A stretch of DNA of 64,000 nucleotides from DAOTWA01 sp034435955 (GTDB lineage: Bacteria; Chloroflexota; Anaerolineae; Anaerolineales; Anaerolineaceae), in the NCBI GenBank assembly GCA_034435955.1, contig DAOTWA010000062.1, positions 1 to 64,000 on the forward strand, written 5' to 3'. Both the position numbers and the translations under genes were made by a program. Each line of letters begins with the position of its first letter. The stretch's first letter is position 1. Positions 54,200-62,900 of the stretch are shown piece by piece. The notes under the pieces were generated by a model that was not told the origin of the DNA, searched no databases, and worked only from the letters and a program-made list of their open reading frames with translations.

Positions 54200-55372
54200 T
54201 TACTGCGCCGACGTCGGCGTCGTTGCCGGGCTGGTCGCGGCCGGAGCGCCTACCCCCGACCAGGTAAAGACCCGCTGCGCGCTGGGCGAACCGGCCGGCT
54301 CCCAGGTCGGCTTGCCGGACGAATCGGTGCCCGATTGGCGTACCGGCAGCACCCACCATCGGATGATGTGCGGAGTGGTGTCGTTGGGGCGAAAGTTGGA
54401 TGGGATAATGAATTTGGTATCGGTCACGTATTCGACCAGTTTCTGGCCGTTGGCGGCGGTCACGTCCTCGATGGTCACCGCGTATGCTTCGTTCTGCCGC
54501 AGCGTGCCGACAGAGGCCCACTGCAGCGTGACGGTGTCGTTGGCCAGGGTGAAGGCCGCTCCATCAGCCGGTAACAGCAGGTTCGGCGCAGGGTAGGGCG
54601 GCGGAGTGGTGGGCGTGGGCGTTGGTTTGTTGACCCGTTCACACAGCGGTATGATCAGCGGCTGACCTTCGAAGACCGTATCCGAAGCCAACCCGTTGTA
54701 TTCTTTGATGGCCGCCATGGTCACCCCGTAATTGGCTGCGATGGAAGACAGCGTGTCGTTGGCCGCCACGGTGTAGTTCAGCTTTTCACAAGATGCCTCG
54801 GCTTGCTGGGTAGCGTCCAGCGTCGCTGAGGGCTGCGGAGAAGGCGTCGGCGTTGGCTGAGGGATCTTTAAAACCTGCCCAACGACCAGGTTGTCGCAGG
54901 CGGCCGGTAGGTCGTTTAGTGAGATGATGCTGCTGACAGACACCTTATAGGCGAGGGCAATCGAAATACAGGTATCGCCCAGCGCCACCTTGTAGTCGAT
55001 CGGCGGTAGGGGTGTCATCGTTGGCTCGAGGGTGGGCGTCATTGTGATCGTCGGGGTGACGGTAACGGTCGCTGTGGCCGAGGGAGTCGGCGTTTGGGCG
55101 GCATCAGCAGCCGGATTAGCGTTCCCGCGCAGAACGAAAAAAACCAGTGCCGCGCCGATGGTCAGGAACAAAGCCAGGAATCCAAGGGCTGCTGGCAGGC
55201 TGAGGGTCAGCTCAGGCATGCGCGAACCCTGCACAAGGTGGGTTGGTTTTACGTTCGCTTTCACGCTGAGGTCGCTGCCGCAGACCAGGCAGCGCGTGGC
55301 GTTCTCGCTCAGGCGCGTGCCGCAGGTTGGGCAGAGCTTCGTGGGGGAAGTAGTAGATTTTTCGGGACTCAT
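54200..55372 (-). CDS. Zinc-ribbon membrane protein with two LysM domains
   Basis: About 390 residues. A zinc ribbon (CPTCGTRLSENATRCLVCG, about 14-32) faces the cytoplasm. A membrane span (LPAALGFLALFLTIGAALVFFVL) is followed by a Thr/Pro-rich linker. Two LysM domains come next (YKVALGDTCISIALAYKV and YTVAANDTLSSIAANYGV), then a C-terminal beta-sandwich (LLLPADGAAFTLANDTVTLQW). LysM domains bind peptidoglycan. ATG 55372 or GTG 55378 may start the gene; TATAAT lies at 55396-55391. Confidence 0.85.
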   Translation of the reverse strand: MSPEKSTTSPTKLCPTCGTRLSENATRCLVCGSDLSVKANVKPTHLVQGSRMPELTLSLPAALGFLALFLTIGAALVFFVLRGNANPAADAAQTPTPSATATVTVTPTITMTPTLEPTMTPLPPIDYKVALGDTCISIALAYKVSVSSIISLNDLPAACDNLVVGQVLKIPQPTPTPSPQPSATLDATQQAEASCEKLNYTVAANDTLSSIAANYGVTMAAIKEYNGLASDTVFEGQPLIIPLCERVNKPTPTPTTPPPYPAPNLLLPADGAAFTLANDTVTLQWASVGTLRQNEAYAVTIEDVTAANGQKLVEYVTDTKFIIPSNFRPNDTTPHIIRWWVLPVRQSGTDSSGKPTWEPAGSPSAQRVFTWSGVGAPAATSPATTPTSAQ

Positions 55373-55390
55373 AGGCACTCTGATGTCGGC

Positions 55391-55396
55391 ATTATA
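55391..55396 (-). promoter_or_regulatory. -10 box of the LysM gene
   Basis: TATAAT on the minus strand, 18 bases before ATG 55372 and 12 before GTG 55378, so the leader is very short. Confidence 0.45.
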
Positions 55397-55495
55397 CCAG
55401 CCTTTTCCATCATCCGGTATTTGCTATTTTGTCAAGCAAACCGGTATTGTCTTTTTGACTTCGCAAGGCCATCCGGTTGTGATATCCTAGCTCAT

Positions 55496-56695
55496 GTGGA
55501 AAGTTACAGTGTGTACGTGCACATTCCTTTTTGCCGGCACCGCTGTGCGTACTGCGATTTCAACACCTACGCAGGTAAGGATGGGCGCATTGAAGCTTAT
55601 ACGGATGCCCTATGCCTGGAAATTCGCTCTCTGGCCAGAGGGGCACCCGCCCGCTTGCCGGTCCACACCATATTTTTTGGTGGAGGGACACCTTCGCTCG
55701 TGCCGCCCGCCGGTTTATCGCGAGTGATCGAAACGCTTGCACAATCATTCGACCTATCTCATCAAGCCGAGATAAGCCTTGAAGCCAACCCGGGCACCCT
55801 TTCGTTGCCCTATCTAGAGAATCTGCGCCGCATCGGCTTCAACCGCTTGAGCCTGGGGATGCAGTCCGCTCACCCGGATGACCTGCGCCTGTTAGAGCGC
55901 CAGCACGATTACGTGGATGTCGTCCAGGCGGTGAAATGGGCACGTCAGGCGGGCTTCTCTAACCTCAATCTGGACCTGATCTTCGGCATACCGGGCCAAT
56001 CCCTGGAACGCTGGCGCCGCACGCTGGACCTGGCCCTGGCTTTGCGCCCCGAACACCTTTCTCTTTATGCCCTCACCCTGGAGCATGGCACTCCCTTCGA
56101 GCGATGGAGCGCCCATGGTCTGGTGCCGCAGGCTGACCCTGATCTGGCCGCCGACATGTACGAAACCGCCGAGGAACGCCTGGCGCGTGAAGGCTACCTC
56201 CATTATGAAATCTCGAATTGGGCAAAAGTAATAGACGGTCTAGCCAGGGTCTGCGCACATAATTTACAATACTGGCACAACTGGCCGTATCTCGGCTTTG
56301 GCGCCGGCGCCCATGGCTATGCCGGCGGGTACCGCACCGCCAATGTCCTGGGTATTGAGGCCTACATCCGCCGCTGCCATTCCGGTGACGAGCGGGCATT
56401 CCCGTTTTCCCCTGCCACGGTCAACGCATTACCCATCGACCGTTTTACGGAAATGCAGGAGACCATGATGGTCGGATTGCGCCTTACAGAAGAAGGAGTT
56501 TCCACGCACGAATTCCGCTCTCGGTTCGGTAAAGATATACGGGAAGTTTTTGGGAAAGACGTCGAGGATCTGTTAAACCTGGGATTATTGGAGTGGAGCG
56601 GGGATGATCACAGCCGTCTGCGTCTTACGACGCGCGGGCGGTTGCTCGGTAATCAGGTTTTCATGCGTTTCGTTGGCGAGGGAGTCAGCTCGTAA
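55496..56695 (+). CDS. hemW: Radical SAM heme chaperone HemW
   Basis: A 399-residue protein. YVHIPFCRHRCAYCDF holds the CX3CX2C cluster motif, FFGGGTPSL and EANPGTL follow, then RLSLGMQSAHP and LDLIFGIPGQ. HemW binds heme and helps insert it into respiratory proteins; it is often misnamed coproporphyrinogen oxidase. The GTG at 55496 begins the family-like sequence. The frame is open upstream to 55094 only because it runs antisense to the LysM gene. A TATCCT seven bases upstream suggests a leaderless mRNA. Confidence 0.9.
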   Translation: MESYSVYVHIPFCRHRCAYCDFNTYAGKDGRIEAYTDALCLEIRSLARGAPARLPVHTIFFGGGTPSLVPPAGLSRVIETLAQSFDLSHQAEISLEANPGTLSLPYLENLRRIGFNRLSLGMQSAHPDDLRLLERQHDYVDVVQAVKWARQAGFSNLNLDLIFGIPGQSLERWRRTLDLALALRPEHLSLYALTLEHGTPFERWSAHGLVPQADPDLAADMYETAEERLAREGYLHYEISNWAKVIDGLARVCAHNLQYWHNWPYLGFGAGAHGYAGGYRTANVLGIEAYIRRCHSGDERAFPFSPATVNALPIDRFTEMQETMMVGLRLTEEGVSTHEFRSRFGKDIREVFGKDVEDLLNLGLLEWSGDDHSRLRLTTRGRLLGNQVFMRFVGEGVSS

Positions 56696-57725
56696 TTACC
56701 AGCGTACCCCAGCCGGTGCGGTTCCAATCGCTGGCTTCCACCACCGGCGTGGTCCAGCGGTACATCCATTTGGCTTCATCCATGCGCATATTGACGCAAC
56801 CATGGCTCATCGGAATGCCAAAATTATCGTGCCAGTAGGTACCGTGCAGGGCAACCCCGGTTTTTGGCTCGAAAAATGAGACCCACGGCACTCCAGGGAG
56901 CTCATAGGCTTCCAGATCGGCGGTCAGGTTGCCGTCCCCCATATGCTTGGAAGGCATCTTGGATTGTACGTGGAAAGCGCCCTTGGGTGTCTCGGTAGGG
57001 ATTCCGTTCGGACCGGGCTTTTGGCTCGGTATGCCCGAAGATATGGTCGTTTGCAGCACAACCTTGTCCCCTTCGTAAGCGGTGAGGGTTTGCCGGCCGA
57101 GTGAAACCTCTACGCGCTTCTTCTCTGGCGGCACATCGGCCGATATGGGCGCCAATTCTTCGGCCGTGATCGGGCGGAAATGAATGGCAGGGGCGTGATA
57201 GTCCACATCCAGCAGCTCATCCCGCAGGCGATACCAGGGCTGGCCGTCAGGGCCTTCGTCCACACCCATGGCCCAATGCACCGAACGGTAGTACAGCCGG
57301 TAGACCGGCTGCCAGCCGGTGTAGCGGTTGTAGCGCATGGTTTGGGTAATCGGCACGCTGACCTCGACAAGCTGGCCATTCTCAGGGATGCTGGAGAGCA
57401 CCGGGTTTAAGTGGGTCTCTACTTTTTGTATGTAGCCGCTGTGCACGTAGCCGCGCCAAACCCGATACCATTTGGGATTCCAGGCCGGGCCGGTGTCCGA
57501 AGTTACTTCATAGTAGATGTGCAGCAACTCGTCCCGATAGCGCTGGACGACGATTGCGCTCTTATCGCTGGGCTTTTCGTAGACGCTAACCGAGCGGATG
57601 GTCACGCGGCCTTGCAGCCCTTCCTGGTCGTCTTCGCCCAGATTGAAGTACGGCCGGAAAGCCAGACTACCCAGGCTGAGCGCAGCCAGCTTCATGAAAT
57701 CCCGTCGGGATAGGCGTGTGCCCAT
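56685..57725 (-). CDS. Tat-exported L,D-transpeptidase (YkuD domain)
   Basis: A 346-residue protein. The N-terminus has a twin-arginine motif, SRRDFMKLAAL. An SH3-like region lies at about 35-110. The YkuD domain starts near 205 (KRVEVSLGRQTLTAYEGDKVV) and ends with HGTYWHDNFGIPMSHGCVNM, which holds the catalytic His and Cys. It makes 3-3 crosslinks in peptidoglycan or attaches proteins to it. Its 3' end overlaps hemW by 11 bases. The promoter is consensus and the mRNA probably leaderless. Confidence 0.93.
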   Translation of the reverse strand: MGTRLSRRDFMKLAALSLGSLAFRPYFNLGEDDQEGLQGRVTIRSVSVYEKPSDKSAIVVQRYRDELLHIYYEVTSDTGPAWNPKWYRVWRGYVHSGYIQKVETHLNPVLSSIPENGQLVEVSVPITQTMRYNRYTGWQPVYRLYYRSVHWAMGVDEGPDGQPWYRLRDELLDVDYHAPAIHFRPITAEELAPISADVPPEKKRVEVSLGRQTLTAYEGDKVVLQTTISSGIPSQKPGPNGIPTETPKGAFHVQSKMPSKHMGDGNLTADLEAYELPGVPWVSFFEPKTGVALHGTYWHDNFGIPMSHGCVNMRMDEAKWMYRWTTPVVEASDWNRTGWGTLVITS

Positions 57726-57734
57726 AGTGATCGC

Positions 57735-57762
57735 ATTATACCGGATGGGGTAGGCCTGTCAA
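57735..57762 (-). promoter_or_regulatory. Consensus sigma-70 promoter of the L,D-transpeptidase gene
   Basis: On the minus strand TTGACA (57762-57757) and TATAAT (57740-57735) are 16 bases apart. The ATG at 57725 follows the -10 box after nine bases. Confidence 0.8.
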
Positions 57763-57782
57763 GAAGGCCCCAAAAGGGGGAG

Positions 57783-57806
57783 GCCATCCAGCCCTTCCTG
57801 GACGGC
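57783..57806 (-). terminator. Candidate terminator after the HD-GYP gene
   Basis: A nine-base-pair stem, GCCATCCAG with CTGGACGGC (one G-U pair) and a six-base loop, lies 29 bases past the stop codon. The T-rich tail is weak (CTCCCCCTTTT). Confidence 0.4.
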
Positions 57807-57834
57807 ACCCGGGAATTTGGGATGAGGAAACGTC

Positions 57835-59475
57835 CTACCAGGCCGCCTGGATTACCTGGTTGAACACATCCACAATATGACGGTCGAAGTGCTGCCCGGC
57901 GCATCGCTTGAGCTCGGCAACCGCCTCGCTCTGCGTGCGCGCCCGCCGGTAGACACGGTCGTCGGTCATGGCTCCGTAGGCGTCTACCACGGTCAGAATA
58001 CGCGCGCCCAGCGGGATCTGCTCACCCTTCAAACCAGCCGGGTAACCACTGCCGTCATATTTTTCCTGATGGTGGCGGATTAATGGGGTGATTTTTTCCA
58101 GTCTTTGCAGCGGCGCCACGATTTGTGCGCCCAGTTCAGGGTGCCGCTTCATCACCATCCATTCTTCGTCAGTCAGTGGGCCGGGTTTACGCAGGATGCT
58201 GTCGGGGATGCCGATTTTGCCGATGTCATGGAGCAGCGCCGCCCAGCGTATGGTCTGCACTTCATTGTCGCTCAACCCCAGTTTTTGCGCGGTTACGACT
58301 GCCCATTCGGCCAGCTTTTGACTGTGTTGGGCGGTGTACGCGTCGCGCGCATCTACGGCTCTCGCCAGGGTGAGGATTGTCTCCATGTATGTATCTTCCA
58401 GATCCTGGCGCAGGCGGGCATTTTCGAATGCCAGCGCGGCCTGACCGGCAAAGATTTTCATCGCGTCTTGATCAGCTTTTGACCACTCGCGGGGACGGTT
58501 GTACAGGCAGTCTATGGTCGCGAGAAGGCGGTCTTCGTACTGCATCGGGTAGGCGGCCACCGCCCGGTAACCTGCCATCTTTGAAAGTTTCCGGCGGATG
58601 GATAACGTGGGCAAATGGTTCACGTCTGAGGTGAAGCTTGGTTGGAGCAGGTCGCTCATGTTTTTTTCGCTCAGTCGACGCAAGTGCCTGAGCGCTTCAT
58701 TCAGGTATTCAGAAGACAGGCCGTGCGCATACAGGAAAGAAACACCCTCGTTTGTATCGAAACGATATACCGCCACCCGATCGGCTCCGCTGACCGCCAA
58801 CGCGCCTTTCCCGATAATTTCCGCCAGCTCTTTCAGGCTCACCGGCCGCATCAGCCCATCGGTGAAGGGCGAAAGTTGACGCAGCAGCATGGCGAGGTGC
58901 TCTTTGTCATGGGCCAGACCAGCATTTTCCAGGGTGAGGGAAGCGAAACTGGCGAACAGACGTGCCAACTCGTACTCCTCTTTCGAATAGGGCGGTTCTC
59001 CCTGGCGACTAGCGGCAAAAATAGCACAGTTGTGATCCTTCACCGCCACCGGCACGGCGATAAGGTGCTCATGGCGTTTGGTCAGCGGCATCGGGATGGC
59101 GCCGTCGCCGTTGTTGGCGTAATTACGCAGTTCAGGCAATCCAGTTTGGTGGACTTTCTCAACCAGATCTCTTCTCAACGGGTCTGCCCAGCTTCGGTGA
59201 TCTCGAGCGCTAAATTCTACCTGGATGGACCGCGGAGATCGCTTGCCGCCGTTCTGTTCTAAGAAGAAAAGCACCGCCGAGTCACAGCCGAGCGCCTCGC
59301 CGAGAGAATGTAAAAGCTGGCGCAATATATCATCCGGAGAATATAGTGAAAGCATGTGGTTGGATAGTTCCAGCAGCTTGCGGCATTGGCCATGCAGTGG
59401 GGATCGCTGCGGCATCTTCAGGTCGCGTTTTATGACGGCAGCAGACGTACGGGTCTTTGCGCTGCGCATGGTCAT
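57835..59475 (-). CDS. GAF-GAF-HD-GYP cyclic-di-GMP phosphodiesterase-like protein
   Basis: A 546-residue protein. Two GAF sensor domains (about 45-190 and 205-350) are followed by an HD-GYP domain. The metal site is intact: LLHDIGKIGIPDSIL, then HPELG and HHQEKYDGSGYP, and DAYGAMTDDRVYR. HD-GYP enzymes hydrolyse cyclic-di-GMP. No membrane segment is present. ATG 59475 follows GAGGTGA; a GTG at 59481 is in frame. Cofactors or ligands of the GAF domains cannot be read. Confidence 0.92.
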   Translation of the reverse strand: MTMRSAKTRTSAAVIKRDLKMPQRSPLHGQCRKLLELSNHMLSLYSPDDILRQLLHSLGEALGCDSAVLFFLEQNGGKRSPRSIQVEFSARDHRSWADPLRRDLVEKVHQTGLPELRNYANNGDGAIPMPLTKRHEHLIAVPVAVKDHNCAIFAASRQGEPPYSKEEYELARLFASFASLTLENAGLAHDKEHLAMLLRQLSPFTDGLMRPVSLKELAEIIGKGALAVSGADRVAVYRFDTNEGVSFLYAHGLSSEYLNEALRHLRRLSEKNMSDLLQPSFTSDVNHLPTLSIRRKLSKMAGYRAVAAYPMQYEDRLLATIDCLYNRPREWSKADQDAMKIFAGQAALAFENARLRQDLEDTYMETILTLARAVDARDAYTAQHSQKLAEWAVVTAQKLGLSDNEVQTIRWAALLHDIGKIGIPDSILRKPGPLTDEEWMVMKRHPELGAQIVAPLQRLEKITPLIRHHQEKYDGSGYPAGLKGEQIPLGARILTVVDAYGAMTDDRVYRRARTQSEAVAELKRCAGQHFDRHIVDVFNQVIQAAW

Positions 59476-59940
59476 ACTCACCTCGTCAATTATTTGAATA
59501 AATAACGGCGATCACACGATCGGCTGGGTCGCCTAGCGGAGCACCCATCCGTGTGCAAGAAGCGTGCTAATACAAATTCCATGTCACGTTTAGAACGATC
59601 TAAAAATAGGACTAAATCTGTTGAATTACTCGAATATGTGCTATAATCCCAACCGGTCGGATTGATCTACGATGACGAAGGGGTAGCAGTCACATTTCAG
59701 CGCGAAATCTGTCAACGGTTCACATTCATGTATAAGGGCTTTCAAATGGTCATTCAAAGCCAAAAGCCTCTTCTGCCAGTTGGGAGAAAATCCTTTCACC
59801 GAGATTACCGATCGGAGCGGGCTGCCAGCTCATCCTGATCCGCCAGTTTTGATCGCCAATTCCCCCCCAATACGCAGCGCCCGACCAGCGCAGTAGCTCA
59901 TCAAATCAGATTATTAGCGGTAGGCCAGGAGGTACTGTTA
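59476..59940. other. Intergenic region of 465 bases with promoter and long leader
   Basis: It separates the HD-GYP gene from the giant beta-helix gene. A candidate promoter lies at 59621-59647 (TTGAAT, 15 bases, TATAAT). A leader of about 290 bases follows, ending in CAGGAGGTACTGTT before the ATG at 59941. No gene or known riboswitch is recognised. Confidence 0.55.
59621..59647 (+). promoter_or_regulatory. Candidate promoter of the giant C25-like gene
   Basis: TTGAAT (59621-59626) and TATAAT (59642-59647) with a short 15-base spacer. Confidence 0.45.
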
Positions 59941-62900
59941 TGGGTAGGCGTTTTGGTCGTATTGCTCGCTTTGGATTGGCCTCGCTCGTTCTTTCCGGTT
60001 TACTCCTCTTCAACCTGACCCCCAAACCAGTTAATGCCTCTACGACGATCATCGTCACCACTACCAGCGATACCGTCGCAACGGATGGTTATTGCAGCCT
60101 GCGTGAGGCGATTATCGCTGCGAATAAGGATCAGGCTTCGAGCAGCCAGCCCGGTGAATGCCCGGCCGGCAGCGGAACAGACACGATCGTCCTGCCCGCA
60201 GGCACCTTCACCCTCACGCGAACCGACAAAGGCCAGGAGGACTCCTCTTCCACCGGAGATTTGGACATCAGCTCTAATATGAGTGTTCAGGGTGCCGGTG
60301 CTGATAAGACCTTCATTGTCGCTTCGACCAACTTTAACGATCGAATCTTTCAAATTCTGAGCGGTAAGGTGACGATCAGCGGGGCGACTATCCGCGGCGG
60401 CAACGTCAGCAAGCAGGATGGCGGTGGAATCCTGAATGCCGGCAATCTATCCCTGGAAGCCGTCGTTGTCACCGGCAATAAAACCACGGGGAATGGTGGT
60501 GGGGTGGCCAATACCTCCGCGGGGACCCTTGCCATCTCGAAGAGCACGATATCCAATAATACCGCCGGCGTTAACGGTGGCGGCCTGGCGAATTTCGGTA
60601 CATCAACTTTTGCCAACGATACGGTCAGCGGCAACACCGCTGCCGCCGCCGGTGGCGGCCTGTATACTGCCGGTAATGCTACCTTGAATAACCTGACAAT
60701 CGCCGGCAACGTCGCCGACAGTGATCAGAACGGCTCAGGCGATGGGGGCGGCCTCTTTCAAAGTGCCGGCACGCTCAACCTCTCTAACTCGATCGTGGCC
60801 GGTAATCTGGATCGCAGCAACAAAGTGCAATATCCCGACTGCGCAGGCGCGCTCGCCTCGCTGGGTTACAACCTGATTCAGAGCACGGCCGGTTGCTCGA
60901 TCAGCGGCACGACCACGGGCAATCTGCTCGGCCTCAACCCCGCCCTTGGTCTTCTCCAGGATAATGGGGGTCCAACTCCAACCATGGCGTTGCAAAACGG
61001 TAGTCCGGCCGTTGATGCCGGCAGTCCGGCTTTGCCGGGCGTTGGGGGCGGCGCCTGCGAGATCGCCGATCAACGCGGTGTCAGCCGCCCCCAAGGGTTA
61101 CATTGTGATATGGGCGCGTTTGAGCTGGAGAACCCGCTTCAAACCGGTCCAATCTATACCGTCAATACCACCGACGACGCTGGAAGCTTTTGCGCCTACG
61201 CACATTGTCCTTTGCGCCAGGCTATCCTGGCGGCCAATGCCCATCCCAATGGGCTCGCTCCCGATCAGATTGTGTTCAACATCCCCGGCAGCGGCGCGCA
61301 GACCATTTCTCCTGCCTCAGCCTTGCCCGTGATCACCGATCCGCTCCTCCTCGATGGGTCCTCCCAGCCGAACGGCAGCATCATATTGGACGGAAGCGGA
61401 GCTGGTCCAGGTGTAGACGGCCTGGCAATCGGCGCGGGGGGAACGACCGTGCATGGCCTCACCATTCAGAACTTTTCTGCTAACGGTGTGCGTCTCTTTG
61501 GCGGTGATGGCAATCAAATTCACGGCAACACCCTTATCAAAAATGGTGAGGCTGGCGTAGCCGTAGTCTCCGGTAGGGGGGATACCATCAGCGCAAACAG
61601 CATTGCTGACAACAGCCGCCTGGGGATTGATCTGGGTGGCGATGGCGTCACCGCCAATAGCGCCTCCGCCATGCGCACCGGCCCGAACGATTTGCAAAAC
61701 TTCCCCGTGCTGTACGCAGCAGCCCCCGTCAGCGGCGGAGTGAGCCTTACCGGCCGCTTGAATGCGGCGCCGGATGCCGCCTATACGCTCGAGTTCTTCT
61801 CGAATGGGAGCTGTGATCCCTCCGGCTATGGCCAGGGAGCAAGCTTCCTTACCTCAATAAGCGTCACTACCGATTCGAACGGTAACGCCCACTACTCCCA
61901 GATTCTCCCCAACCCGGGCGGTAACTTCATCACCGCTACAGCGACCAGCGCGAGCGGCGACACCTCGGAATTCTCCCCTTGTGTAACGGTTGGTCCGCAA
62001 AACCTCTCCTGGCCCGATGCTTTGGAAATTTCGGCTGGTGCAGGCGGCGTCACGGTGGATCAGTACCTGGATTCAGCTGGGCAATCCCGCTGGTACAAAT
62101 TCCCCGTGCAGCCCGACTCGAAGGTGGTTGTGACGCTTACCAACCTGCCAGCGAATTATGACCTGACCCTTTACAAAGACATTGGGGCGGCCTTTCAAAA
62201 CCTCACCTCCCCGCAAGACTTGGTGCGGTTGGGCGCCGAATTTGCTCCGGACGCCTTCAGCCCGGACGCTTTCTCACCCGACGCCTTCTCGCCAGACGCG
62301 TTCAGCCCTGACGCCTTCAGCCCGGATGCCTTCTCGCCCGACGCTTTCTCTCCCGACGCGTTCTCCCCGGATGCGTTCAGTCCCGATGCTTTCTCCCCCG
62401 ACGCCTTCAGCCCGGACGCTTTCTCACCCGACGCCTTCTCGCCGGACGCGTTCAGCCCCGACGCCTTCAGCCCGGATGCATTCTCGCCCGATGCCTTCTC
62501 TCCCGATGCGTTTTCGGGGGCGCAAACCCGCAGCCTGATCGGCGCATCGGCCTTCGAAGGTACAGCCAGCGAGGGTATTTTGGCCAATACCTGGGAAAAT
62601 TCAGGCTATTTCTACGTCCGTGTGCGCGGGCGCAATGGCGCCTTCAGCCTGTCTTCGCCTTTTCATCTCACGGTTTACCAGCTAATCGGGCAATGTAGCG
62701 TGATCAACTCGAATCTGCCCGCCACCAGCCTGAGCGCTACCGCAGGGGGCTATAAGACCATCATTCTGACCGACATGGCTCGCCTTGGCGGCACGCCCGA
62801 TCAGCTTGCCGCCCTTCAGCAACGCCTGGCAGCCTTAGCCGCGCGCCCTGAAGTCGCCGGAGTGGTGGTAGACGTGGATTCCGACGCACGGGTCTCAGCG

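Noticed and set aside
55094..55495. In-frame upstream extension of hemW
   Set aside because: It runs antisense to the LysM gene and has no family similarity.
62182..62587. Long open frames on both strands through the PDAF array (SPTLS-type on plus, ASGEKASG-type on minus)
   Set aside because: They are by-products of the 15-base period, which keeps every frame free of stops; neither has a ribosome site or a family.
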